From assembly GCA_018713585.1 (NCBI GenBank), contig DVON01000029.1:1-35122 (forward strand): a stretch of DNA of 35,122 nucleotides. Reading direction: 5' to 3'. This document shows, piece by piece, positions 26,496-35,122 of the stretch. The notes below the pieces were generated by a model. The model was not told the DNA's origin, did no database searches, and saw only the letters and a program-made list of their open reading frames with translations. This stretch comes from Candidatus Pullilachnospira stercoravium. Its GTDB lineage: Bacteria > Bacillota > Clostridia > Lachnospirales > Lachnospiraceae. How positions within the stretch are numbered: the stretch's first letter is position 1; the number at the start of each line of letters is the position of its first letter. A program made the position numbers and the translations under genes.

Positions 26496-27470
26496 TTGAA
26501 AAGAATCCTGTTTTTCGCAATGATCTTTGCCACCATCGCTTACCTGCTGTGCTTTCCCGCGGAAGCCTTTGCTGCCTCCGCCGACGGGCTGCGGCTCTGG
26601 TTCGGAACCGTGCTGCCCTCTCTGCTTCCTTTTATGATATTATCGGATTTCCTGATCCATGCAGGGGTGATTCCCCGCCTTCTGGGGCATTTTGAAGGGC
26701 TCAGCCGGCATCTTCTGGGGCTGGATGCTTACGGAATGTATGCTTTCTTTCTGGGGCTTTTCTGCGGTTATCCCATGGGAGCCAGATTGACCGCTGAGCT
26801 TTATGCTCAGAAAAAAATCCCCCGGAAAGAAGCGGAATATCTTCTCACGTTCTCCAATAACGCCAGCCCCATGTTTCTGACCTCCTATGTGCTGACCAAT
26901 ACTCTGCAGGCTCCCCGGTATACCATACCCACCTTTGCGATTCTCTGGGGCTCCAGTATAATCACCTCCATGATTTTCCGGCACCATATCTGCCGCGGAC
27001 AGGAAGAACATTCTTCCGGATTGAAAACACCACTGCCGGATTACGATGGCGTCTCCCGCACAAAAAAGGAGACCTCCATCGGTGCCTCCATTGGGCATCT
27101 GATCGACGTCTCCATTATGAACAGTTTTGAGACTATCACCCGGCTGGGCGGATATATCATTCTGTTCTCCATCGGTGTTTCCATCCTTCTGCAGATTACC
27201 GCTCCTGTTCCCTGGGCAGGCTGGATTCTGCCGGGCGTGGTGGAAATCACCACCGGCATCCGCCAGATCGCTGCCTCCCCACTGCCATTTGCCGTCCGCT
27301 ATCTGCTGATTCTCTGCTGCGCAGCTTTCGGAGGGCTGTCCACCATGGCACAGACAAAGGGAATGCTGGCAGGCACTCCCTTGTCACTTTCTCATTATAT
27401 CAAAGGCAAACTGACTCAGACAACCGTTACACTGTTTCTGGGAATATTATTCCTCATCGTCATCGGCTGA
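26496..27470 (+). CDS. ylbJ: YlbJ-like sporulation integral membrane protein (nucleoside recognition domain)
   Basis: FPAEAFAASADGLRLWFGTVLPSLLPFMILSDFLI, FCGYPMGARLTAEL, FSNNASPMFL; TTG start with GGAG upstream. Confidence 0.8.
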   Translation: MKRILFFAMIFATIAYLLCFPAEAFAASADGLRLWFGTVLPSLLPFMILSDFLIHAGVIPRLLGHFEGLSRHLLGLDAYGMYAFFLGLFCGYPMGARLTAELYAQKKIPRKEAEYLLTFSNNASPMFLTSYVLTNTLQAPRYTIPTFAILWGSSIITSMIFRHHICRGQEEHSSGLKTPLPDYDGVSRTKKETSIGASIGHLIDVSIMNSFETITRLGGYIILFSIGVSILLQITAPVPWAGWILPGVVEITTGIRQIAASPLPFAVRYLLILCCAAFGGLSTMAQTKGMLAGTPLSLSHYIKGKLTQTTVTLFLGILFLIVIG

Positions 27471-28052
27471 AACATCCAGATCCTCTACGGAATCCGTGGT
27501 ATGAGCCGCCGCAACCTGCGGAGCCAGCTCATTCCGGTTCTGGGTCACCACATCATAGCAGCTCTGTACCGCGCTGATATAGCTCTTATACTTCTCACCT
27601 GCATCATTCAGCGCTCCGGACATGATCTGTTCCAGATTCGCCAGCATATCGTCTGTGTATGCAATGGCGCTGAGACGGATATTGTTGGAATCAATAGTAG
27701 CCTCGTCCAGAATCTGCTGGGCCTGTTTATTGGCGTTTGCGATGGTCTCATTGGCCTGAGCGTAAGCCTGCTGCATCACCTCGTGCTGGCTGACCATCTC
27801 CTTCACTTTAGCCTGCGCCTCAGCAATCAGGCCGTCCGCCTTTGACTGCGCGTCCGCCAGAATGGCATCCTTGTTGCTGATGATCTTCTGATATCTCTTG
27901 ATCTCATCGGGGGTTTTCAGGCGCAGCTCTCTGAGAAGCTCCTCCAGTTCCTCTTTATTAACAACGATCTTCGTGGTGGAAAGAGGCTGATACTTACAGC
28001 TCTCCACAAACTCTTCGATTTCTTCAATGATCTGTTCAATTCTGCTGCTCAT
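27447..28052 (-). CDS. Coiled-coil protein resembling V-ATPase subunit H/DivIVA-type cytoplasmic proteins
   Basis: Heptad-rich KVKEMVSQHEVMQQAYAQANETIANANKQAQQILDEAT; AAGGAGAGTGTAATT RBS before ATG at 28052. Confidence 0.6.
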   Translation of the reverse strand: MSSRIEQIIEEIEEFVESCKYQPLSTTKIVVNKEELEELLRELRLKTPDEIKRYQKIISNKDAILADAQSKADGLIAEAQAKVKEMVSQHEVMQQAYAQANETIANANKQAQQILDEATIDSNNIRLSAIAYTDDMLANLEQIMSGALNDAGEKYKSYISAVQSCYDVVTQNRNELAPQVAAAHTTDSVEDLDVSADDDEE

Positions 28053-28136
28053 AATTACACTCTCCTTTGGTATTTATCCCTGCCGCCCGGCAGGTCAGAT
28101 ACCCGCCCCTGCGGGATCCCTGTTTTCTGCTGACAC

Positions 28137-28619
28137 TCAGTGTTGATTCAGCTTCTCATATACTTTCCGGGCCACATTTGCGGGTACAAACTTGGAGATA
28201 TCTCCTCCAAAGCCCGCCACTTCCTTCACCGTGGTGGAGCTGAGATATGCATACTCCAGACTGGTGGTCAGGAAAATTGTATCGATATCCGGCGCAAGCA
28301 CCCGGTTTGTCTGAGCCATCTGCAGTTCATATTCAAAATCTGTGATAGCCCGCAGGCCGCGGATAATTGCCTTGGCGCCGCATTGTCTTGCGAAGTCCAC
28401 GGAAAGCCCGGAAAATGACTGAATCCTGATATTCGGCACCTCCTGGGTCGCTTCCTCTAGTATCTTAACACGTTCTTCCACAGAAAACAACGGACTTTTT
28501 GCAGAATTGTGCAAAACGCCCACAATAACCTGATCGAAAAGAGCCGCCGCACGCACAATCACGTCCAGATGCCCTTTGGTTACGGGATCAAAAGATCCCG
28601 GATACACCGCTATTCTCAT
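28137..28619 (-). CDS. coaD: Phosphopantetheine adenylyltransferase
   Basis: [49 protein letters not shown]. Confidence 0.97.
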   Translation of the reverse strand: MRIAVYPGSFDPVTKGHLDVIVRAAALFDQVIVGVLHNSAKSPLFSVEERVKILEEATQEVPNIRIQSFSGLSVDFARQCGAKAIIRGLRAITDFEYELQMAQTNRVLAPDIDTIFLTTSLEYAYLSSTTVKEVAGFGGDISKFVPANVARKVYEKLNQH

Positions 28620-29179
28620 ACGTACCCTTTCTCTGTTTTCAGAAATATATGCTGATTTGTCTTATACTTCTTGATTTTTTTTACCCGGTATCCCAGCTTT
28701 TCCACCGCTTCCCAGTCCGTATCCAGAGAAGCCTCCGCCACCAGAAGCGTATTTTCATCCACTAGTGTGGTATCTTTAAGAGCCTCCAGCGCTGCCAGCT
28801 CCAGTCCTTTCCGGTACGGCGGATCCATAAAAATGCAGTCAAACGGCTTCTCTCCGTCCAACTGCCTGATCGCGGTCAATACGTCTTCCGTCATCACCCT
28901 GGCCTGTCCGTCCAGATGTGTAAAACGAAGATTATCCCGGATACATCCCGCCGCCTTCGGGCTGCTCTCCACAAACACACAGCAGGCGGCTCCTCTGCTC
29001 AGCGCCTCAATGCCGATGGCTCCGCTGCCGGCAAACAGATCCAGAAAGCGGCAGTCAGCCAGATACGGCTGCAGCATATTAAACAGTGTCTCCTTAATCC
29101 TGTCTGTGGTAGGTCTAGTGTCCATGCCTTCAATGGTTTTCAAACGCAGGCTGCGCGCTTTCCCGGCTATAACTCTCAT
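28616..29179 (-). CDS. rsmD: 16S rRNA (guanine966-N2)-methyltransferase RsmD
   Basis: [51 protein letters not shown]. Confidence 0.95.
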   Translation of the reverse strand: MRVIAGKARSLRLKTIEGMDTRPTTDRIKETLFNMLQPYLADCRFLDLFAGSGAIGIEALSRGAACCVFVESSPKAAGCIRDNLRFTHLDGQARVMTEDVLTAIRQLDGEKPFDCIFMDPPYRKGLELAALEALKDTTLVDENTLLVAEASLDTDWEAVEKLGYRVKKIKKYKTNQHIFLKTEKGYV

Positions 29180-29201
29180 ACTGCTTTACCCATCTCCTCA
29201 T

Positions 29202-29603
29202 CTAATCCAGTTTCATCTGATCGCGCCAGTCCAAATCTCCCCGGTCCAGACCCAGAACCAGAGATTCCGCGGTGGCAATATTAGTTGCCACAGGAATGTT
29301 ATAGATATCGCAGCAGCGGGAAATCTGGTACACATCCGGTTCCTTTGGATCGATCATGGCCGGATTATAAAAGAAGATAACCATATCCATATCTCCCCGC
29401 TCAATCATCTCAGTAAACTGTTTGTCTCCCCCTACGGAGCCGGCCAGAAATTTGTGAACGTGCAGGTTTGTTACTTCCTCGATTCTTCTGCCCGTCGTTC
29501 CGGTGGCGTAAATCTCATGTTTGGCGAGAATCCCCTTATATGCGATGCAGAAATCCTCAATCAAACTTTTCTTGCTGTTGTGGGCAATGATTCCAATGTT
29601 CAT
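29202..29603 (-). CDS. mgsA: Methylglyoxal synthase
   Basis: IGIIAHNSKK, YATGTTGRRIEE, AGSVGGDKQFTEMIERGDMDMVIFFYNP. Confidence 0.93.
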   Translation of the reverse strand: MNIGIIAHNSKKSLIEDFCIAYKGILAKHEIYATGTTGRRIEEVTNLHVHKFLAGSVGGDKQFTEMIERGDMDMVIFFYNPAMIDPKEPDVYQISRCCDIYNIPVATNIATAESLVLGLDRGDLDWRDQMKLD

Positions 29604-29724
29604 TTTATAACCGCCTTCTCCTGAAAATTTATTCTATTATAACAAAGTAGACGGTTCAGTGCAATTATTTTTGGCAAAAACAAACAAAAACTTCTGATTC
29701 TTCCATCTCATGAAAAAACTTCTA

Positions 29725-29753
29725 GTGTAAAAAGAGCCGCAATTCACATACTA
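29725..29753 (+). promoter_or_regulatory. Candidate sigma-G-type promoter of the SASP gene
   Basis: GTGTA-N17-CATACTA, close to the known forespore sigma-G pattern (GHATR-N17/18-CATWHTA). Confidence 0.55.
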
Positions 29754-29831
29754 ACAGCGTAACGAAGAACAAATCTTCGCTGCGTAAAACAGGCTGCAAA
29801 GGCAGCCATAATTTCAAGGAGGAAAACCATC

Positions 29832-30056
29832 ATGTCTAACAAATCTACAAACACAGCGGCAGTACCGGAAGCCAAGGGCGCACTGGATCGTTTCAAATTT
29901 GAAGTTGCAAATGAGTTAGGTGTACCTCTGACCGACGGCTACAACGGAAACCTGACTTCCAAACAGAACGGATCTGTGGGCGGATATATGGTAAAAAAGA
30001 TGATCGAAGCCCAGGAAAGACAGATGAGCGGAGGCAGCATGGGCGGACAGTACTAA
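29832..30056 (+). CDS. Alpha/beta-type small acid-soluble spore protein
   Basis: LDRFKFEVANELGVPLTDGYNGNLTSKQNGSVGGYMVKKMIEAQE; AAGGAGG upstream. Confidence 0.95.
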   Translation: MSNKSTNTAAVPEAKGALDRFKFEVANELGVPLTDGYNGNLTSKQNGSVGGYMVKKMIEAQERQMSGGSMGGQY

Positions 30057-30155
30057 TCTGTCCTCCCGCGGCAGGCTGCGCGAAGCGGATGTATCTTTAG
30101 GAGAATCCCACGGCAGCAGCCCGAAAATGCAGCGGCCCTTCCGGCTGTCTGTATA

Positions 30156-30207
30156 AAAGAGGCGGAGAAAGTGTTGATTTCAGCACTTTCTTCGCCTCTT
30201 TACTTTT
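30156..30207 (+). terminator. Intrinsic terminator downstream of the SASP gene
   Basis: AAAGAGGCGGAGAAAGTG / CACTTTCTTCGCCTCTTT stem (one G-U) followed by ACTTTTA. Confidence 0.75.
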
Positions 30208-30243
30208 ATCCGGCCCTGCCGGACAATCTCTGAGTCGCAAAAA

Positions 30244-30618
30244 TTATATGTCAAAACGTCCGGTCACATCATTGTTGATTACATAGTAGGCTGCGTTCTC
30301 TTCTGTCTTTACATAGATCTTCAGATCCACCAGATCTTTCACTTTATTTCCCATCTCTTTGGTCCAGATCTCTTTAACCTTCTCCACCAGATCCTTATCC
30401 AGAATTTCTTTGCCCATATACTGCACATAGATTTCCTGGGTCTTGGCCGGAGCCTTTTTCGCCGGAGCTTTCGCTGTCTCCGCTTTTGCAGCCGGTGCGG
30501 CTGTCTTCTTGGCTGCGGTCTTTTTTACGGTTCTGGCAGCCGGCTTTTTCTCTGCTGCGACGGTCTTGGAAGCCTCCGCGCTCTCCGCTGCCTTTGTAAT
30601 CACTTTTTTGGCTGTCAT
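30244..30618 (-). CDS. DUF6465-like protein with Lys/Ala-rich histone-H1-like N-terminal tail
   Basis: [36 protein letters not shown] tail followed by a folded domain [63 protein letters not shown]. Confidence 0.75.
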
Positions 30619-30697
30619 AATAATTCCTCCTCAATCGATACAGACCAGTTATTACTATTACGAACCTATTTTACTCCGAATTTTCTCAATTTTCAAG

Positions 30698-33600
30698 TTA
30701 TTCCACGCTTTTCATGGATTCTACCATATTCAGCTTCTTCAGCTGGAAATGCATAAAGACATTTACCAACATGGAAAAGAGGAAAGTAAGCAAAATGCTG
30801 TACAAAAAACTGACAAATTTAATATTTCTGCCAAACATCATCATATCCACTTCCGCGGTAAGAATTACAAAACGGTGGAGTACAAGGCCGATCAGCACAC
30901 CCGCTGCCGCTCCGATAACCGTCAGGATCACATTTTCCCGGAAAACATACTGGGAAACCTCGATATCATAAAATCCCAGAACTTTCAAAGTTGCCAGTTC
31001 CCGCCGGCGTTCACTGATATTGATGTTATTCAAATTATACAAAACCACAAAGGCCAGAAGACCCGCCGCGATAATCACCACATAAATGATAGTATCCATA
31101 CTTCTCAGCATATCCGCCACCCGTTCAGCCATGGAGCTGAGGAACGTAACGTTCAGTATGCCAGGAATATCCATATAGCGGCTCTGGAACTGTCTTTCAA
31201 ACGCTTCGTCATCCGCTGTGTTGATGGTAAAAATCTCCGTATATTCCGGATCCTCTCCATACAGCTGCCGGTAAACCTCCGGAGTCATATAAACATAGTG
31301 ATAAAAGTAATTTTCCGCCACATGGGTAACCTTCACCTGAACCGGATCCCTGTCGCCCTCAGTGATCGTCACCGTGTCGCCCACACCCACGTCCAGCAGA
31401 GAAGCAAGTTTTTCCGTGATAATTACCCCGGAATCATCCAGCTGATATGCTTCCTGGGTCTTCCGGTCCCGAAGCTTCACGAAATCTTCCAGACTATCCG
31501 CGTCGGATGCCACCACCATATAGGAACTCCTGGTCTCTTCTCCAATGCTGATATCTGCCGTGGTTTCCACTGCTTCCATGGAGGCGGTTACATCATCATC
31601 CGCCCGGATCTCATCCAGAATCGCCTCACGCTCCTCATCAGAGCAGTCATCTTCAAGAGTAAGAGTGGCGGAATATACGCGGATTTCCCCAAACTGTTTT
31701 TCTCCAATGGCCATGATGGAATCCTTCAGACCGAACCCCACCAGCAGAAGGCCCATGCAGCCGCCGATTCCCAGCACTGTCATCAGGAAACGCTTTTTAT
31801 AGCGGAACAGGTTTCTTGCCGTGGATTTCTGAGAAAACGTCATGTGTTTCCACAGTACGGATATCCTTTCCAGAAAAATCCGCTTGCCGTTTTTGGGTGC
31901 TTCCGGCCGCATCAGCTGAGCCGGAACCTCCCGCATCTCCCGGTTGCAGGCAGACAAAGCGGCTAATGTAATCACCGCCACCGCCAGAAGCGTGGCTGAA
32001 AGCGAATAGCCCGCGTACAGGGGCGCCAGAATTTCCGGAAGGTTATTGTAAAGGATCTTATACGCCTGAATAATCACCACCGGAAGAAATTTCTGTCCCA
32101 CCGTCAAACCGATAATACTGCCGATAAAACTGGCCAGAAAAGCATAGCAGATATACTTCGCGCCGATTCTGGCTTTTCCGTATCCCAGAGCCTTCAGCGT
32201 TCCGATCTGCGTCCTGTTTTCCTCCACCATGCGGGTCATGGTTGTCAGGCAGATCAACGCCGCCACCAGAAAGAAAATCACGGGAAATACATTTCCTATA
32301 GCTTCCACCCGGTCGGCATTCTGTTCGTACTCCACATACGTCTGAAGCGAATCACGGCCCAGAATATACCAGGAGGGAACCTCCAGTTCAGAAAGCTCCT
32401 GCCTTGCGTCCGCCAGGGATGCCTCCCCGTCGGAAATTTCCTCATAGGCATCCGCCGCTTCCTGCTCATATTCTTCTCTGGCATCCGCCAGTTCCTGCTC
32501 TTTCTCCTGAAGCGTTTCCCTGGCATCAGCGATCTGCGCCTCACCATCAGCGATTTCCTGCTGATAAGAGGCAATCTGATTCTCCCCGTCAGCAATCTGC
32601 TGCCTGGCCGCCGCAAGCTGGTTCTCCGCTTCTGCCAGCTGCTGGCGGTAAGCCGCAATCTGTTCTTCGCCGGAAGCAAGCTGGGCTTCCTTGCCGGCAA
32701 GCTGGGCGGCTCCATCGGAAAGCTGCTGCTGGCCGGCGGCCAGCTGGGCTTCGGCATCCTCAATCTGCTGCATGCCCGCTTCGTATTCCGCCCGGGAAGC
32801 CTCCAGCTGACTGCGGGCCGCATCCAGCTGTTCTTTTCCGGCAGCAAGCTGAGCTTCCTTGCTTTCCAGCTCCTGCCAGGCGGCAGCAAGAGCCGCAGCG
32901 CCTTCATCGTATTGAGAAATGGCAGTCTGATACTGGCTGACCGCCTCCTGAAGCGATGTCTTCTGCTCTGTCAGCTGCTCCAGCCGGGTATGTATCTCGG
33001 AAAGCTGGGTGTCGGATGCCGCAATCGCTTCCTGCAGCGCATTGATTTCTTCCTGATTCTGTTCCTCCTGGGGAAGCGACAGTATGGCGTCCAGTTTATC
33101 CTGCTGCTCCTGCCGCTGCGTTTTCAGTGCTTCCTGCTGCTGATTCAATTCTTCCCAGGCAGGGGTAAGCTGCTCCAGCTGCTGCTGAAGAGAGGGAAGC
33201 TGCTGTCTCAGGCCTTCGATGGTCTCCGACTGGAGGGAAAGCTCCTGTTCCTTCTGTTCCAGCTGGGTCCGGCCTTCTTCCAGCTGCTGACTGCTGCTCT
33301 GCCACTGGGCTTCCTGTTGGGCCAGCTGCTGTTCGCCTTCCGTTATCTGTTCGCCTCCGGCTTCCAGTTCCTGACGCACTGCGGCAAGCTGGGCTTCCTG
33401 CTCCTCGAGAGCCGCCTGCTGGGTGGCAATTTCCTGTTTTGCCGCCTCAAGCTGGCTTCGGCCGCTGACAACAGTACTGCTTCGGCTCTCCAGCTCCTTA
33501 CGTCCGCTGGCAAGACTGGCCTCCCCGGACTGCAGTTCTTCCTTTGCCGCCTCAAGCTGCCGCGCCTGTTCCTCCAGCTGGGCGCGGCCCTCCGAAAGCT

Positions 33601-34510
33601 CCTGGCTTCGGCTCTCCAGTTCTTCCTTTCCGTCAGCCAGCTGCTGCTCACCGTCCTGAAGCTGTTCTTCCGCATCCGCCAGCCGGGCTCTGGCATCGTC
33701 AATCTCCTGCTGGCCATCGTCAATCTCTTTCTGTCCGTCTTCCACAATCTGATCATATCTGGCCTGGCAGCGGACATCCTCGATTTCTCCGATCCGGTCC
33801 TGAATCTCATCCACCAGATTTTCATATTCATCGCTGTAGCAGATTTCCCGCTCCGCCTGATCCACCGTCAGATAAACAGATGAGTAAGCCTCCGCAGCGA
33901 AACTCTCCGGCAGCAAAACGGCAAATCCACTGACAGTTCCGTCTCCCACGGTGCTGGTTCCCCGCTCCAGGCTGATATAGAAAGGACTGGATCCCGCACC
34001 CACAATGGTGTAGGTATCATATTTCAGCGTATCCGAAAGATCCCCTTCTCCCGCCTCCAGCGTAATGGATTCTCCCACCTGAAAGCCTTCGCTTTTCAGA
34101 AATTCTTCATCCAGAAAAATCTCATCATCCTTCTGTGGCAGTCTTCCCTCCGACACCGTCAGCTTATTCACATCCTCCGTCAGAGACATCAGTGTCAGCA
34201 CCGGCTGGGAATCCGAAAGGCTGCAAAGCACATCGGCACTATATGCAGGATTTACTGTCCTGACACCCTCCACCTGTCCAAGTGCCTCCACATCCTCATC
34301 GGTAAGCCCCAGACTGCTGATCACCTGAATATCCATCAGAGATGTCTCGTCATAATAGGTGTCCGCCGACAGCTTCATATCAGGGCTGGCAGCACGGATA
34401 CCGGAAAAGAATGCCACTCCCAGCGCCACGATCACCAGAATGGAGAGAAATCTGTTTTTACTTTTTACGATTTCCCGAAAGAAATCCTTGACCATTGCGT
34501 TATTTCTCAT
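30698..34510 (-). CDS. FtsX-like ABC transporter permease with a long extracytoplasmic coiled-coil insertion
   Basis: N-terminal KSKNRFLSILVIVALGVAFFSGIRAASPDM, ~450-aa heptad-like region (QLADGKEELESRSQEL...), two FtsX domains; ATG at 34510 overlaps the ATPase stop region. Confidence 0.9.
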   Translation of the reverse strand: MRNNAMVKDFFREIVKSKNRFLSILVIVALGVAFFSGIRAASPDMKLSADTYYDETSLMDIQVISSLGLTDEDVEALGQVEGVRTVNPAYSADVLCSLSDSQPVLTLMSLTEDVNKLTVSEGRLPQKDDEIFLDEEFLKSEGFQVGESITLEAGEGDLSDTLKYDTYTIVGAGSSPFYISLERGTSTVGDGTVSGFAVLLPESFAAEAYSSVYLTVDQAEREICYSDEYENLVDEIQDRIGEIEDVRCQARYDQIVEDGQKEIDDGQQEIDDARARLADAEEQLQDGEQQLADGKEELESRSQELSEGRAQLEEQARQLEAAKEELQSGEASLASGRKELESRSSTVVSGRSQLEAAKQEIATQQAALEEQEAQLAAVRQELEAGGEQITEGEQQLAQQEAQWQSSSQQLEEGRTQLEQKEQELSLQSETIEGLRQQLPSLQQQLEQLTPAWEELNQQQEALKTQRQEQQDKLDAILSLPQEEQNQEEINALQEAIAASDTQLSEIHTRLEQLTEQKTSLQEAVSQYQTAISQYDEGAAALAAAWQELESKEAQLAAGKEQLDAARSQLEASRAEYEAGMQQIEDAEAQLAAGQQQLSDGAAQLAGKEAQLASGEEQIAAYRQQLAEAENQLAAARQQIADGENQIASYQQEIADGEAQIADARETLQEKEQELADAREEYEQEAADAYEEISDGEASLADARQELSELEVPSWYILGRDSLQTYVEYEQNADRVEAIGNVFPVIFFLVAALICLTTMTRMVEENRTQIGTLKALGYGKARIGAKYICYAFLASFIGSIIGLTVGQKFLPVVIIQAYKILYNNLPEILAPLYAGYSLSATLLAVAVITLAALSACNREMREVPAQLMRPEAPKNGKRIFLERISVLWKHMTFSQKSTARNLFRYKKRFLMTVLGIGGCMGLLLVGFGLKDSIMAIGEKQFGEIRVYSATLTLEDDCSDEEREAILDEIRADDDVTASMEAVETTADISIGEETRSSYMVVASDADSLEDFVKLRDRKTQEAYQLDDSGVIITEKLASLLDVGVGDTVTITEGDRDPVQVKVTHVAENYFYHYVYMTPEVYRQLYGEDPEYTEIFTINTADDEAFERQFQSRYMDIPGILNVTFLSSMAERVADMLRSMDTIIYVVIIAAGLLAFVVLYNLNNINISERRRELATLKVLGFYDIEVSQYVFRENVILTVIGAAAGVLIGLVLHRFVILTAEVDMMMFGRNIKFVSFLYSILLTFLFSMLVNVFMHFQLKKLNMVESMKSVE

Positions 34511-34514
34511 ACGT

Positions 34515-35122
34515 TTACCATTCGATCGTCTCAACGGATACCGGATGCTGGTTCACGTTCATGGCTGTCACCCGGCCGTTCTTGATCTGTATCACCCGGT
34601 CGGCCATGGGCGCGATGGCCGAGTTATGCGTGATAACCACCACCGTCATTCCTTTCTCCCTGCAGGTATCCTGCAGCAGTTTGAGAATCGCCTTTCCTGT
34701 ATTGTAATCCAGTGCACCCGTAGGCTCATCGCACAGCAGCAATTTGGGATTTTTCGCCAGAGCCCTGGCGATGGCCACCCGCTGCTGCTCCCCGCCGGAT
34801 AGCTGGGCCGGGAAATTATCCATCCTTTCTTCCAGCCCCACCTCTCTCAGCACCTGGGCGGCGTCCAGCGGGTTTCTGCAGATCTGGGTGGCCAGCTCCA
34901 CGTTCTCAAGAGCCGTCAGATTCTGCACCAGATTGTAAAACTGAAACACAAAGCCGATATCGTTTCTCCGGTAAGAGGTCAGCTTCCGGTTCCTGTAACC
35001 GCTGATATCCTCCCCGTCCACCAGCACTTTTCCCCCGTCACAGGTGTCCATCCCTCCGAGAATATTGAGCACCGTAGTCTTTCCCGCGCCGCTGGGTCCC
35101 ACAATCACGGTAAACTCCCCTT
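34515..35122 (-). CDS. ABC transporter ATP-binding protein (MacB/LolD-like), 5' end truncated by window edge
   Basis: [17 protein letters not shown] Walker [33 protein letters not shown] signature/Walker B; frame stays open to position 35122. Confidence 0.93.
   Translation of the reverse strand, partial: GEFTVIVGPSGAGKTTVLNILGGMDTCDGGKVLVDGEDISGYRNRKLTSYRRNDIGFVFQFYNLVQNLTALENVELATQICRNPLDAAQVLREVGLEERMDNFPAQLSGGEQQRVAIARALAKNPKLLLCDEPTGALDYNTGKAILKLLQDTCREKGMTVVVITHNSAIAPMADRVIQIKNGRVTAMNVNQHPVSVETIEW

Noticed and set aside
30443-31966. 507-aa plus-strand ORF
   Set aside because: Antisense to the DUF6465-like gene and the FtsX permease; no domain or RBS support.
32400-33720. Repeated nucleotide blocks suggesting a repeat array or CRISPR
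   Set aside because: Repeats are irregular, in frame and explained by heptad coding in the permease; no constant direct repeats with unique spacers.
32912-33883. 323-aa Leu-rich plus-strand ORF that looks like a membrane protein
   Set aside because: Antisense of the Gln/Glu/Leu-rich coiled coil (CAG/CTG codons read as Leu on the other strand); an artefact of the repeat composition.

Overview
Window from a low-to-mid GC, spore-forming Firmicute, probably a Lachnospiraceae-like Clostridia (inferred from alpha/beta SASP, YlbJ, short HisG+HisZ, DUF6465-like and DUF3793-like genes). Almost all genes are on the minus strand. Positions ~1-8.5 kb hold a ferrous-iron/heavy-metal homeostasis island: two TM+HMA proteins, FeoB, FeoA, an atypical P1B-type ATPase with a DUF6110-like protein and a 26-aa membrane microprotein, a Fur-superfamily regulator without the usual metal-site motifs, a flavodoxin, and DUF3793-like and DUF2325-like proteins. 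The rest is mostly housekeeping: TrkH/TrkA K+ uptake, a partial his operon (hisZ-G-D-B-IE), recU, lepB, two pseudouridine synthases, YgiQ radical SAM, a HAD phosphatase, an RsmF-like methyltransferase, a small alarmone synthetase, an M23 peptidase, ylbJ, coaD, rsmD, mgsA, a SASP, a DUF6465-like H1-tailed protein, and a coiled-coil FtsX-type ABC transporter. The best candidate for something under-described is the iron island. Its intergenic regions carry six copies of an 18-bp inverted repeat, (A/G)GTTAG-N6-CTAAC(C/T) or near variants. A separate classical 7-1-7 Fur/PerR-like box sits upstream of the -35 of the P-type ATPase operon, a position suggestive of activation. No tRNA, rRNA, CRISPR or mobile element was recognised. 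All family assignments come from reading the translated sequence; no database search was run.
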